DNA from: Putridiphycobacter sp045107045
Lineage (GTDB): Bacteria > Bacteroidota > Bacteroidia > Flavobacteriales_D > Crocinitomicaceae
Direction of reading: 5' to 3'
Assembly: GCA_045107045.1 (NCBI GenBank)
Contig: JBGCFR010000011.1
Coordinates: 34,202-98,201, forward strand
DNA length: 64,000 nucleotides
In this document: positions 1 to 8,664 of the stretch, piece after piece
Layout: each line of letters starts with the position of its first letter
Position numbering within the stretch: position 1 is the first letter of the stretch
Made by a program: the position numbers and the translations under genes
The notes under the pieces: generated by a model
Database searches by the model: none
What the model was told of the DNA's origin: nothing
What the model saw: only the letters and a program-made list of their open reading frames with translations

Positions 1-1501
1 CATCTGGAGAACTATCAACAGTAGATAATGCAGAACTATAATCTTCATTCAATAATTGCGCTAATGCTTTATTAAATGTATTGGCAGACCCCATATTACT
101 TATTGCGCTAGAATAGTCACCATTTTGAATATCAATAATTCCCATATTATACTTCACATCTGAACCTGCAGACATAGCTGAATTAAATAACTGAGTCGCT
201 TTTTCTCTATCACCTTCTTGACGTGCAATTAAACCCAGGTTATTTAATGTCATTGCACTTTCTTTTAAGCTATTTGCTTTTTCGAAGCTTGATTTTGCTT
301 TAGCCATGTTATTTTGGCTATACATCACATTTCCTAAATTGTTGTGAGATCTCCAGTCATTTGGATACTGTCTTACAGCTTCTTTATACATTCTTTCCTT
401 ATCCTCTAAGTTATCATACAAAGCTGCTGTAAACAATAATTCTTCAATAGTTAATGTATCTGGATTTGATAAAGACAATCCTTTCAACTCTTCATCAGAC
501 CAACCAATTTTATCGTAATCTACAATTACCTGTGCTCTTCTTAATGGAGGTAAAATATCTTTTTCTAGACGTTTGTAAGTTGCTGACATTTTCTTAATTT
601 CCTCTTCTCTTTTTATTGGGTCAGGATACATTTGAAGTACACGAACTATTAAATCTTTATCTTCAATATCTGATGCCTGCATAGCTGCCTTAAAACCTTC
701 CCAATCTTCACCTTTAGGAGAAATCTTTAGCATAGAAGACATATCAACTTCCGCAGCAGTCATCATAGTTGTCAAAGCTTCTTTTGCAGCATTTGCTCTA
801 TCACTAGCCAAAGTGTTATTTTTTCCAGTTTCTCCTTCAGGAGATGCATAAGAACTTAAATTAATAGACTTTGGTGCAATTTTAGGATTAGTATTTGCAG
901 CAATCATCCAATTTTGAAAGTTCATAATGTCGTCTTGCTTCATTTCCCCTTTCTTCACATTAGACTTTGCTTTATCAAAATTGATTTCCGTTCCAGAAAA
1001 TACCTGTTGAGTTGTTCTTACAAAATCATCTGTTGCCATAATTGCTCTATCATCATTTTGAACTAAAAGTGGGGTAATGATAGTTCCATCACCAATTTTC
1101 ATTTCATCCAAAATAATCTCTTTACTTCCTTTAGAAGCCTTACCAGTCATTTTCAAATCTGCATTTGCTAAATCAGGAGAATAAGCAATTACATCAGTAT
1201 AGGTTACAGTTTTACCAGGCTTAAAGTCAATTGTTTGCCCATTACCTGTTGCCTTTTCACCTTGAATAGTAATTGGCTTAAACGCTTTTGATCCAAGCAT
1301 AGGAATAATTTCAGCACTTGCCTTTTTGTTTAGACCTTTTTCAGGTACTACAAGTGAAATTTTAACTCTCACACTATCTCCATGCATTTGAACAGGATCC
1401 TCATCCAATCTGTAATTCAAATCTCCGATTAACGAACAACTTGCTAACATTGAAGTTGTTACTGTCAACACAGCTAGGCTTTTATAAACTTGTTTTTTCA
1501 T
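1..1501 (-). CDS. OmpA-like/TPR outer-membrane lipoprotein, C-terminus cut by window edge
   Basis: About 500 residues are visible; the 3' end lies beyond base 1. The start is the ATG complementary to 1499-1501. The N-terminus has a lipoprotein signal with lipobox L-A-S-C (Cys22), so the mature protein should be lipid-anchored. Residues about 170-300 resemble an OmpA-type peptidoglycan-associated domain, with an INFD-type strand followed by SYASPEG and an N..LA..RA segment. From about residue 390 there are TPR-like helical repeats (NNLGNVMYSQ, NNLGLIARQ). Bacteroidetes commonly carry such lipoproteins as envelope scaffolds. The exact role is unknown. It stands alone, with about 110 bases between it and folK upstream. 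Confidence 0.8.
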   Translation of the reverse strand, partial: MKKQVYKSLAVLTVTTSMLASCSLIGDLNYRLDEDPVQMHGDSVRVKISLVVPEKGLNKKASAEIIPMLGSKAFKPITIQGEKATGNGQTIDFKPGKTVTYTDVIAYSPDLANADLKMTGKASKGSKEIILDEMKIGDGTIITPLLVQNDDRAIMATDDFVRTTQQVFSGTEINFDKAKSNVKKGEMKQDDIMNFQNWMIAANTNPKIAPKSINLSSYASPEGETGKNNTLASDRANAAKEALTTMMTAAEVDMSSMLKISPKGEDWEGFKAAMQASDIEDKDLIVRVLQMYPDPIKREEEIKKMSATYKRLEKDILPPLRRAQVIVDYDKIGWSDEELKGLSLSNPDTLTIEELLFTAALYDNLEDKERMYKEAVRQYPNDWRSHNNLGNVMYSQNNMAKAKSSFEKANSLKESAMTLNNLGLIARQEGDREKATQLFNSAMSAGSDVKYNMGIIDIQNGDYSSAISNMGSANTFNKALAQLLNEDYSSALSTVDSSPD

Positions 1502-1611
1502 TGCTTAATTAGTTTAGCTTTAATTCATGCTTAATGTACTGCAATATTAAGTATAATTTTTTAGGTGTAATATAATTAAAGAACAAAAAATAAGATTAAT
1601 TGACACTTAAT

Positions 1612-2121
1612 TTACAACGCAGGAATGTTAACAAGTGCAATGGTTTCATCATTAAGTTCGGCTATTATTTGACTAATTGTTTTGTTTAAAATTGGATGCT
1701 TATAACTTGGTTCAAGATCTCTTAATGGATATAAAACAAAATTTCTTGATTGCATATAGGGGTGTGGGATTATTAAATCATGATAATTGTATGTTTCATT
1801 ATTAAAATCAATAATATCAATATCGATTAACCTTGAGGAATATCCCGCTTCCAATTTTATTGGTCTACCCATTTTCAACTCTATGGCTTTTATTTCAACC
1901 AAAAGCAGTATGGGGCTAAGTTTCGTTTCAATTTTTACTGCTAAATTAAAAAAGTCGTCCTTAGCTTTAAAGCCCCATGGAGGGGTTTGATAGACTTTAG
2001 ATATTTTCAGGATATTAATTTTTGCTTCTTTTAAAAAGGCTATTGCTTCCTTAATATTTTGAATTTTATCTCCCATATTTGTTCCCAAACCCAAAATCGC
2101 AATTGCTTTTTTCTGTTGCAT
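1612..2121 (-). CDS. folK: 2-amino-4-hydroxy-6-hydroxymethyldihydropteridine diphosphokinase
   Basis: 169 residues, a normal length for HPPK. It transfers pyrophosphate from ATP to 6-hydroxymethyl-7,8-dihydropterin in cytoplasmic folate synthesis. The N-terminus has LGLGTNMGDK (the family's LG(S/T)N.GD motif), followed by QTPPWGF in the pterin-binding region and the ATP/Mg signature RLIDIDIIDF near residues 97-106, then the HP.M..R.FVL block. All key segments are present. It is a single leftward gene with no other folate gene nearby. Identification by motif is secure. Confidence 0.95.
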   Translation of the reverse strand: MQQKKAIAILGLGTNMGDKIQNIKEAIAFLKEAKINILKISKVYQTPPWGFKAKDDFFNLAVKIETKLSPILLLVEIKAIELKMGRPIKLEAGYSSRLIDIDIIDFNNETYNYHDLIIPHPYMQSRNFVLYPLRDLEPSYKHPILNKTISQIIAELNDETIALVNIPAL

Positions 2122-2311
2122 AAAACAATTTTAATATTTTTTTCGGATAGAGCCAACCTTTTCGAATTCAATTTCGTCATATAAGCAAGACAGAAAGCTT
2201 TTTGGGGCTTTTTGGTTTTAATTTCCTTGCAAAAGGCCTAAATAGAAGTTGCTACCAATTTTACCTGCTCCTTCTCTTTAGGTCTTTCTTTTTTCAAAAA
2301 GTTTCAGATAT

Positions 2312-2340
2312 AAAAAAAGCTCCTAAATTAAGGAGCTTTT
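2312..2340 (-). terminator. Rho-independent terminator after tRNA-Leu
   Basis: A 10-bp stem (2315-2324 with 2331-2340) and a 6-nt loop. Read leftward it ends in a run of U, directly after the tRNA-Leu gene. Confidence 0.8.
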
Positions 2341-2342
2341 CG

Positions 2343-2423
2343 TACCCGAGGCCGGGATCGAACCGGCACTCCAGTGGAACACGAGTTTGAGTCGTGCGCG
2401 TCTACCAATTCCGCCACTCGGGC
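2343..2423 (-). tRNA. tRNA-Leu (anticodon CAA)
   Basis: The complement folds as a class II tRNA: acceptor GCCCGAG pairs with CTCGGGT, anticodon stem CACGA/TCGTG encloses the loop CTCAAAC, and GGTTCGATCC forms the T arm. There is a long variable arm, as expected for leucine. CCA is not encoded. It lies between folK and the HIT gene. Confidence 0.95.
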
Positions 2424-2479
2424 AATGCTTCAAATTGATTTTAATTTGAAATGGTGTGCAAATTTATTAAAATTTTAAT

Positions 2480-2866
2480 TTATCCGACTATTTTTTCGGC
2501 TATTTCCTTTAATTCTTCCGGACTTAATGAAAGCTTTTGGTTAGCAAAATTCATATCATCCATTCTATTAATAGGTATCAGATGAATATGTGCGTGCGGA
2601 ACTTCCAAACCTATCACTGTCATTCCAATTCTATTGCAAGGAAATGCCTTTAATATTTTCTTAGAAACTCCTTTAGCAAATACCATCATTTCACTCAGTA
2701 AATCGTCTTCAAGATCAAATATATAATCTACTTCCAATTTTGGGATTACCAGCGTATGTCCTTTTTGAAGCGGAGATATATCCAAGAACGCTAAAAACTG
2801 ATCAGATTCAGCAATTTTAAATGCTTGAATTTCTCCATTGATAATTTTAGAAAAAATAGAAGACAT
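2480..2866 (-). CDS. HIT family nucleotide-binding hydrolase
   Basis: 128 residues with the histidine triad HAHIHLIP at 91-98 (His91, His93, His95; the middle histidine of the family's HxHxHxx is the nucleophile) and the earlier LVIPK segment near 39-43. HIT/HINT proteins hydrolyse AMP or other NMP linkages such as adenosine phosphoramidates; the physiological substrate is not evident. The gene starts one base after the greA stop codon, so greA and this gene are very probably one transcript, a common pairing in Bacteroidetes. Confidence 0.92.
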   Translation of the reverse strand: MSSIFSKIINGEIQAFKIAESDQFLAFLDISPLQKGHTLVIPKLEVDYIFDLEDDLLSEMMVFAKGVSKKILKAFPCNRIGMTVIGLEVPHAHIHLIPINRMDDMNFANQKLSLSPEELKEIAEKIVG

Positions 2867-2867
2867 T

Positions 2868-3341
2868 TTACCTAGTAATATTTAAAATTTCAAAATTAAG
2901 TACACCATTTGGTGTTTTTATTTCAGCAATATCACCTACAGACTTGCCTAACAAACCTTTTCCAAATGGAGAATCGATTGAAATTTTCTTTTCCTTCAAA
3001 TTCGCTTCGTTTTCCGCTACAATTGTATAATCAACTTTAGTCCCATTGGCCACATTCTTAATCGTTACTTTAGACAAAATAAATACCTTAGAATTATCGA
3101 CTTTAGAATCGTCAATTAACCTAGCATTGGATACAATTACTTTCAATTTTGCAATTCTTGTTTCTAACAATCCTTGCTCCTCTTTAGCAGCATGATATTC
3201 AGCATTTTCAGATAAATCTCCCTTATCTCTTGCTTCTGCAATTTGATTGGTAATAAAAGGTCTTTCTACTGTCTCTAACTGGCGCAGTTCGTCCTTCAAT
3301 TTTTTTAATCCTTCTGCTGTATAATAACTAATGTCTGACAT
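2868..3341 (-). CDS. greA: Transcription elongation factor GreA
   Basis: 157 residues, typical for GreA. The N-terminal half (to about residue 75) is the helical coiled coil that enters the RNA polymerase secondary channel, including the conserved AEARDKGDLSENAEYHAAKE stretch with the acidic tip. The C-terminal half is the FKBP-like domain, with SPFGKGLLGK and a final EI.. strand. It stimulates transcript cleavage to rescue backtracked polymerase. It is transcribed with the HIT gene, and its upstream side is insulated by a terminator. Confidence 0.97.
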   Translation of the reverse strand: MSDISYYTAEGLKKLKDELRQLETVERPFITNQIAEARDKGDLSENAEYHAAKEEQGLLETRIAKLKVIVSNARLIDDSKVDNSKVFILSKVTIKNVANGTKVDYTIVAENEANLKEKKISIDSPFGKGLLGKSVGDIAEIKTPNGVLNFEILNITR

Positions 3342-3363
3342 AATGCTTCTTTATATAAAATAA

Positions 3364-3388
3364 CAAAAGAGCCCAATGGGCTCTTTTG
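3364..3388 (-). terminator. Terminator after PorV-like gene
   Basis: A perfect 11-bp stem (3364-3374 with 3378-3388) with a 3-nt loop, located between the stop codon of the PorV-like gene and the greA start. The stem contains U-rich ends on both strands. Confidence 0.8.
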
Positions 3389-3409
3389 AATTACAAATAT
3401 AGTAATTTT

Positions 3410-4486
3410 TTAATTTAGCGACAACGTCAATCCAATTGTATGAATACCATTGAATAAGTTCACCGCTCTATAAGCATATTGAATTCCTAGATTATTTTTA
3501 TTCTCACCAAGAATTGCATCAACAGATAAACCCGCTGTAATACCACTTAGCGCCGTTGCTCTTCCGTCAACCACATAATCACTACTAAAAATACCTCTTT
3601 CGTAAACATAACCTGCTTTTAAATGAAAAGAAGCTTGTGCTATTTCTTTACCATAGTCTGCTCCAATTCTAATTTGGTCGTATGAAAAAGAATTAGCCGT
3701 GAAAGCTCCAGCTAAAGTCAATTTATCTGTCTCAGTAAAATTAAAGTCATATGAAGCACCAATATTTAATAAAGACGGTAATTCAAATGATTCACTTCTT
3801 TGTTCAAGAGATGCAAGAAGACCAGTTTCAGGATACTCTATTAACTGAGCCAATCCGTCACCAGAATAATTCATTGTTGGTCCAATATTTTTTAAAGCAA
3901 TACCAAACTTAATATTATCTTCCTCTCCAGTCACATATCTAATACCAACATCTAATCCAACTCCATTCCCCCTAATGTTTGCAATGGATTCAGAAATTAC
4001 CTTAACGTTAATTCCAGCGTAAATAGATTGAGAGAATGCATGTGCTATTCCTAAGTTAAAGGTATTCATTCTTGGTGAAAAGTCACCAATACCTCCTTCA
4101 GGCTGATTTACAGTTGTAATTTGAATATCACCAAAATTAAGAGATGTAATACCTACAGTAAACACAGTTGATTCAGAAACCCTTTGTGCTAAACCCGCAG
4201 AATTAACATTAATACCTGAACCTCCTAACCAATTCGTTCTATCGAACATAATTTCCGTCTTAGAAGTAAACGCTAATCCAGCAATATTTGTAAAAGTTGC
4301 TGACATTCCTATATCACTTGCTATACCTGCATCAGCCATTCCAACGCCTCTTGCCCAAGGGTTGATTAATAATTGAGATGCTCCAGCCTGTCCAACTCTA
4401 TCGCCGTTACCAGCATAAAGAGCAGTTGAAAAGAACGCTACTGTTCCACATAGAATAGCTTTATTAATTATTGCTTTAATTTTCAT
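3410..4486 (-). CDS. PorV/PorQ family outer-membrane beta-barrel protein
   Basis: Opening at the second in-frame ATG (4486) gives a clean signal peptide, MKIKAIINKA... ending ..ALYA; an upstream ATG at 4504 would add six residues. The mature protein has the PorV/PorQ opening (GQAG.SQLLINPWARGVGMADAG, then a TNIAGLAF segment) and then alternating amphipathic strands to a final LTLSLN, as expected for a FadL-like barrel. PorV takes part in delivering T9SS cargo to the cell-surface attachment complex. It is the last gene of a three-gene leftward cluster, directly downstream of a giant T9SS cargo, so a dedicated shuttle role is plausible but inferred. It could instead be a PorV paralogue with another function. 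Confidence 0.85.
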   Translation of the reverse strand: MKIKAIINKAILCGTVAFFSTALYAGNGDRVGQAGASQLLINPWARGVGMADAGIASDIGMSATFTNIAGLAFTSKTEIMFDRTNWLGGSGINVNSAGLAQRVSESTVFTVGITSLNFGDIQITTVNQPEGGIGDFSPRMNTFNLGIAHAFSQSIYAGINVKVISESIANIRGNGVGLDVGIRYVTGEEDNIKFGIALKNIGPTMNYSGDGLAQLIEYPETGLLASLEQRSESFELPSLLNIGASYDFNFTETDKLTLAGAFTANSFSYDQIRIGADYGKEIAQASFHLKAGYVYERGIFSSDYVVDGRATALSGITAGLSVDAILGENKNNLGIQYAYRAVNLFNGIHTIGLTLSLN

Positions 4487-4514
4487 AATTTCATTTTTTT
4501 TCAACTAACTCTAA

Positions 4515-7500
4515 TTAGATATTATTTAAATCAACTTTACGCATGGTTCCAAACCACTTCACAATCTTTTCTCCAACACCTGGTACTTCTACATGAATAA
4601 TGTAAACACCACTTGAAATTGGAATCCCTTTGGTGTTTGTTAAATCCCATTCTACCGAAGTCAATTCATCATCTTTAACAAACTGACGGATCAGTGAACC
4701 TTGCATGTTAAATATCTTAACATTACACTGTTCAGGTAAGTTAGTAATCTTTACTCTATTATCTAATCTTCCATTTTCATACTCGCTATATGCATAGTAA
4801 GGGTTGGGTACAACATTGATAATATCTAATCTTGATTCCAATTCAGTTGACACTCCTGTTCTTGCACTTTCTTCTTCTGATATCGTAAAGCTATATCTAG
4901 GATATCCATCATTTGAACCTTTAGTCTCATCTCTTACAGCATAAGGCCTGTTTACTCTGACCTTAATACTCACATCTGTTGATAAATATTCACCAAACTC
5001 AACCAACAATGGTTCAGCAATAAAGGTACAGGCCTCAAAAACTGATTTATGTCCTGATGGTGACTGTAATGACAATTGCTGCTTAAGGTATTTACCTTCA
5101 TCATATATTGGCATTTCTAAAACATTACCAAAGACATAGATAAAGTGAAAACCTCCTAAGAGTGGTTGAAATGTCTCGTTTATAAGGTTGCTTGTTGGGT
5201 TCCATATCATATCAGTACCATTTTCTCCAGCTAACCATGAGTTTTCTCCAAAGGCCATATTTAATCGTTTACCTGTGGTTACATCAATGGCATAGCCAGG
5301 AAACCATCCCATTCCTTTGTCATTGGCATCACTCACCGCTTCGCCTTCTTTATTAACTGAAGTTTGATCTCTTAATTCAAGAATATCTGCATCTCCAATG
5401 GTTTGACTATTATTATCGTTCATTTCAAGTACTGGGCACTTTGTCCATAATGACTTATCAGCGGTGATTACAATATCTAAATCGTGTAACTTAGACATTC
5501 CATAGTTTTTAAAAGTTGAGGCAGATAAGTTGTAATATCCTGGATTACCCAATGGCATTCCATAAACCTCATAACCAACATGGCTGAAAGGAGCAATTGA
5601 GCCACTTAAAAGAGATTCCCATTCTTGTTTGGCATCTGAATTGTCTCTATCATAATAGTAGCATGGATTCTGAATCCATAATTCCTCATCACAAGTAGGA
5701 TCCTCTGTAGCAGGAGGTGTATTTGAACCTGCACGAATCCAATTTGTGGAGTAATTATTATCACTGTCAGCAATTCCTGATAGCCAATTGCTCGCAGAAT
5801 CAAGGTGTGATACTGAGCTTGTAATCGGTGTTGTGGTCCAAGTCTTTTCAAAAATTCCACCTCCGTATTCAATTTGTTGCATATTTAGTGAAAGACCCCA
5901 TTCTGGGAAAATTTGCTCGTTTGAAATAGAAATATCATAATTAGCTCTTGCAGTATCTGTACTACCGTCGCTTGCGGTACGAACAATCATCCAAATTGCA
6001 TCTTGGTTTACGCCTCCTCTATCTTCACCAGCTTCTTTATCAATAGTCACTGAATAAGTACCGGCTTTAAGGTTCAAAGGATCAACTACCTTAATATTAA
6101 TTGGACCTCCTCCACTTTCAAAAACTGGTTTATCAATCTGTCCATCATTTAAAATGGTGGCGATACTCTCTGGTGTTAACTCCAATACATTACCTGCATT
6201 ACCCATCCCTTCTTCTTGTGTAATTCTTGGTTGAAAACCATATTCTGTTCCAAATGAAGTACCTTGACCTTCAACTGCAGGGTTGTGAGGTATTGCGACT
6301 ACTGTTTCAATTTCGCCAAAAGTAGCAGACTGTCTTGATGATAAATACGGTGTTTTTTGTCCGTCAACACCATCAGCCTTTGTTGGGTCATACTCTTTAA
6401 ATTGGTTATAAGCATAAGACACGGCTATATAATAGTATTTCTTATGGTTAACAAGTGCCCTATCTCCTGTAGCAAAGAAATCTTCTGTCAGCAAGAATGA
6501 ATGCTTTAGTCCTTCGTCAACACCATTGACTTTAACAGATGGTACAGAAATATTATCTTCCTCATTAAAGTCGTAGTTGATTAGCTTGGTGACACCATTG
6601 GCAATATCACATTGCGCAACTAAACGTGCTTTTGTAATATCAGCTAAATCTGATACTGAAGCGGTAGCATCAGACATTTGAAATACTTGAAAACCTTCGA
6701 AACGATAAAATCGGTCGTTTAGCTCTCCTTCGTCATTTCTAAGAGGAATGTTAATTTTATCTTCATTCTCATAATCTTCTATGCCTGGTGCTGAACCATC
6801 TAACAAAAGGACGATTTGATTTTCTAATTCTTGAACGGTTACAGCTGGAGCCAATGGTGGCTCAAGTATAGCAAAACAAGCATCAAATAAATTTTGTGCT
6901 TTAGTATCAGCCACCTTCATGGCATTTACTGAAGCCAATAAGTCTCCATTAAAACTTCTGCCGTACACCACACCAACTGTTAAGTTATTCAATGCGCCTG
7001 GTCTTAATGTAAAAGGGCCTGCAACTTGCACAAATCGTCTGTCTGCTGCATCCCTATCTGACCATTCTATTCCGGCTGATGCATCTGGTCCTTGTCCAGC
7101 TGCTGCTGTTCCCCATCCAGCTGGATCAGAGTCTCCAGGGAACATATAGTTTGTAGGTACAGCCCCTGACAATCCATTATCTCCAAATGTATGAGGATTT
7201 CCTGAAGAGCCCCAAATACCTCTCATAAATCCATAGTATTGGGCAGCGGTTCCTGGATCACCTTGTACAGGACCGGCTCCGTTTGTATAAAATATAAATC
7301 TTCTCATCCCCATTCTTTCATTATCAGGAATACTATCACCGTAACCTAATCCTAAACCTTCGTATGGCACACCATTATATTGGAACGCTTCTAAAGCACC
7401 TTGTGGTGTTGACTCAGTTAGCGGATTATCGCCTGCTGGAAGAAGAGGATGCTTTAAAAATGCTGCATCAGCATCTTGGTATGGTCCTTCAAAGAAATCC

Positions 7501-8636
7501 ACTCCAATTGCTGGAGGGTTAGCACCAAAATTAGAAGCTCCAAGGTTATCATCTAAATCTCCATTATAAGCAAAGCCAAGGCCTCTAGACACATCACATC
7601 CCACATAATCATCCTGAGCACCACCAATATCAGCATCAACATATTGAGCAAAATAAGTGTTTTCAAGAGTTTGTGTTCCTCTATTAATCATTTCATAATT
7701 ATAGAAGGTCATGTCATTAATCTGATCATTAGTAGCAAAAGAAAATGCTTGCGCACGAATCTCCATTCCGATAGGCTCTCCTTGAGATCCTTGATGAATA
7801 TTTCCTTTATCATTAAAAACCCACCAATTGGTTTCATCACCAAATAATGTGACTCTTCTATCTCCTCTACAGTCAACATCACCATTAATATCAAACCATG
7901 GGTAATCGCCATCCACAATTGGGTCATATCTTCCATTTGCCCCATCTGGCGCATCCGGATTATCATAAAAAGGTGCTAAGTAATAATCTTGACCTAATGA
8001 CACATCTCCATGTGCGGGCCAATCTAAAATTTTCTGTAATTCAAAAACATCCAATGGTTCCACCCCATCGCAGTCCTCTGGTTCTGTTATCCCATTGTTA
8101 CACTTCCACCAACTGATAAATTGTTGAACTTTTCCTTTTTCAATTGTAAAAAAGCGATCATATTTATTACACTCTTCTGGAATAATTTCAGCATCACCAA
8201 AGCCTCTAATTACATCCGAAGATGCACTTTGAGGTGAAGTTGGGTCAAAATTACCTGGGCTTCCCCCAAAAGTAGAAAGTGGTCCAGCCCAAAAATCAGG
8301 ACCATCACCAATAAATTTTTGTGCAGCAATTCTCAATTGGCCGTTTACATCAGTTCCACCCATCCATAGTGAGCCTGCATAAATAACATCAGGACCAGAA
8401 CCATCAATTGTTTTTGGCACCTCATAAGATGCTCTATTTGCCGAACGTTCGGTCCATAAAATACCGCCTGTTTCTATTCTTGCACGTACATTATTAAATT
8501 GCAGCAATAATGCACCTACAGACACTGTACATCCAGCCGCTCTAGGATCCAATCCATTATTGTTATTTGAGCCAGGACCTACAAAGGACATTCCCATTAA
8601 ACCTGCTAAAACAATTATTACACTTATATTTTTCAT
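4515..8636 (-). CDS. Giant secreted protein with T9SS type A-like C-terminal sorting domain
   Basis: 1373 residues from the ATG at 8636, which gives signal peptide MKNISVIIVLAGLMGMSFVG; an upstream ATG at 8675 would overlap the receptor gene. The body has no enzyme motif I recognise. It is rich in Gly, Asn, Asp and aromatic residues, with an early GGILWTERSANRASYEVPK block. Fewer than 100 residues at the end form the sorting domain: NVVPNPYYAYSEYE, then VKIFNMQG, then a WDLTN..G.PI.SGVYI strand block and a WFGTMRKVDL tail. The family recurs in Bacteroidetes beside a TonB receptor and a PorV-like barrel, as here. It is predicted to be exported and displayed or released at the surface; its function is unknown. 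Confidence 0.8.
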   Translation of the reverse strand: MKNISVIIVLAGLMGMSFVGPGSNNNNGLDPRAAGCTVSVGALLLQFNNVRARIETGGILWTERSANRASYEVPKTIDGSGPDVIYAGSLWMGGTDVNGQLRIAAQKFIGDGPDFWAGPLSTFGGSPGNFDPTSPQSASSDVIRGFGDAEIIPEECNKYDRFFTIEKGKVQQFISWWKCNNGITEPEDCDGVEPLDVFELQKILDWPAHGDVSLGQDYYLAPFYDNPDAPDGANGRYDPIVDGDYPWFDINGDVDCRGDRRVTLFGDETNWWVFNDKGNIHQGSQGEPIGMEIRAQAFSFATNDQINDMTFYNYEMINRGTQTLENTYFAQYVDADIGGAQDDYVGCDVSRGLGFAYNGDLDDNLGASNFGANPPAIGVDFFEGPYQDADAAFLKHPLLPAGDNPLTESTPQGALEAFQYNGVPYEGLGLGYGDSIPDNERMGMRRFIFYTNGAGPVQGDPGTAAQYYGFMRGIWGSSGNPHTFGDNGLSGAVPTNYMFPGDSDPAGWGTAAAGQGPDASAGIEWSDRDAADRRFVQVAGPFTLRPGALNNLTVGVVYGRSFNGDLLASVNAMKVADTKAQNLFDACFAILEPPLAPAVTVQELENQIVLLLDGSAPGIEDYENEDKINIPLRNDEGELNDRFYRFEGFQVFQMSDATASVSDLADITKARLVAQCDIANGVTKLINYDFNEEDNISVPSVKVNGVDEGLKHSFLLTEDFFATGDRALVNHKKYYYIAVSYAYNQFKEYDPTKADGVDGQKTPYLSSRQSATFGEIETVVAIPHNPAVEGQGTSFGTEYGFQPRITQEEGMGNAGNVLELTPESIATILNDGQIDKPVFESGGGPINIKVVDPLNLKAGTYSVTIDKEAGEDRGGVNQDAIWMIVRTASDGSTDTARANYDISISNEQIFPEWGLSLNMQQIEYGGGIFEKTWTTTPITSSVSHLDSASNWLSGIADSDNNYSTNWIRAGSNTPPATEDPTCDEELWIQNPCYYYDRDNSDAKQEWESLLSGSIAPFSHVGYEVYGMPLGNPGYYNLSASTFKNYGMSKLHDLDIVITADKSLWTKCPVLEMNDNNSQTIGDADILELRDQTSVNKEGEAVSDANDKGMGWFPGYAIDVTTGKRLNMAFGENSWLAGENGTDMIWNPTSNLINETFQPLLGGFHFIYVFGNVLEMPIYDEGKYLKQQLSLQSPSGHKSVFEACTFIAEPLLVEFGEYLSTDVSIKVRVNRPYAVRDETKGSNDGYPRYSFTISEEESARTGVSTELESRLDIINVVPNPYYAYSEYENGRLDNRVKITNLPEQCNVKIFNMQGSLIRQFVKDDELTSVEWDLTNTKGIPISSGVYIIHVEVPGVGEKIVKWFGTMRKVDLNNI

Positions 8637-8664
8637 ATTATTAAATATCATATTAAAAATTATC

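Noticed and set aside
2202..2390. Open frame of 62 codons on the plus strand
   Set aside because: It ends inside the tRNA-Leu gene, crosses a terminator and has no domain or signal.
7644..8116. Three opposite- or shifted-frame open readings in the giant T9SS gene
   Set aside because: All lie inside the strongly supported coding frame and have biased, low-complexity translations.
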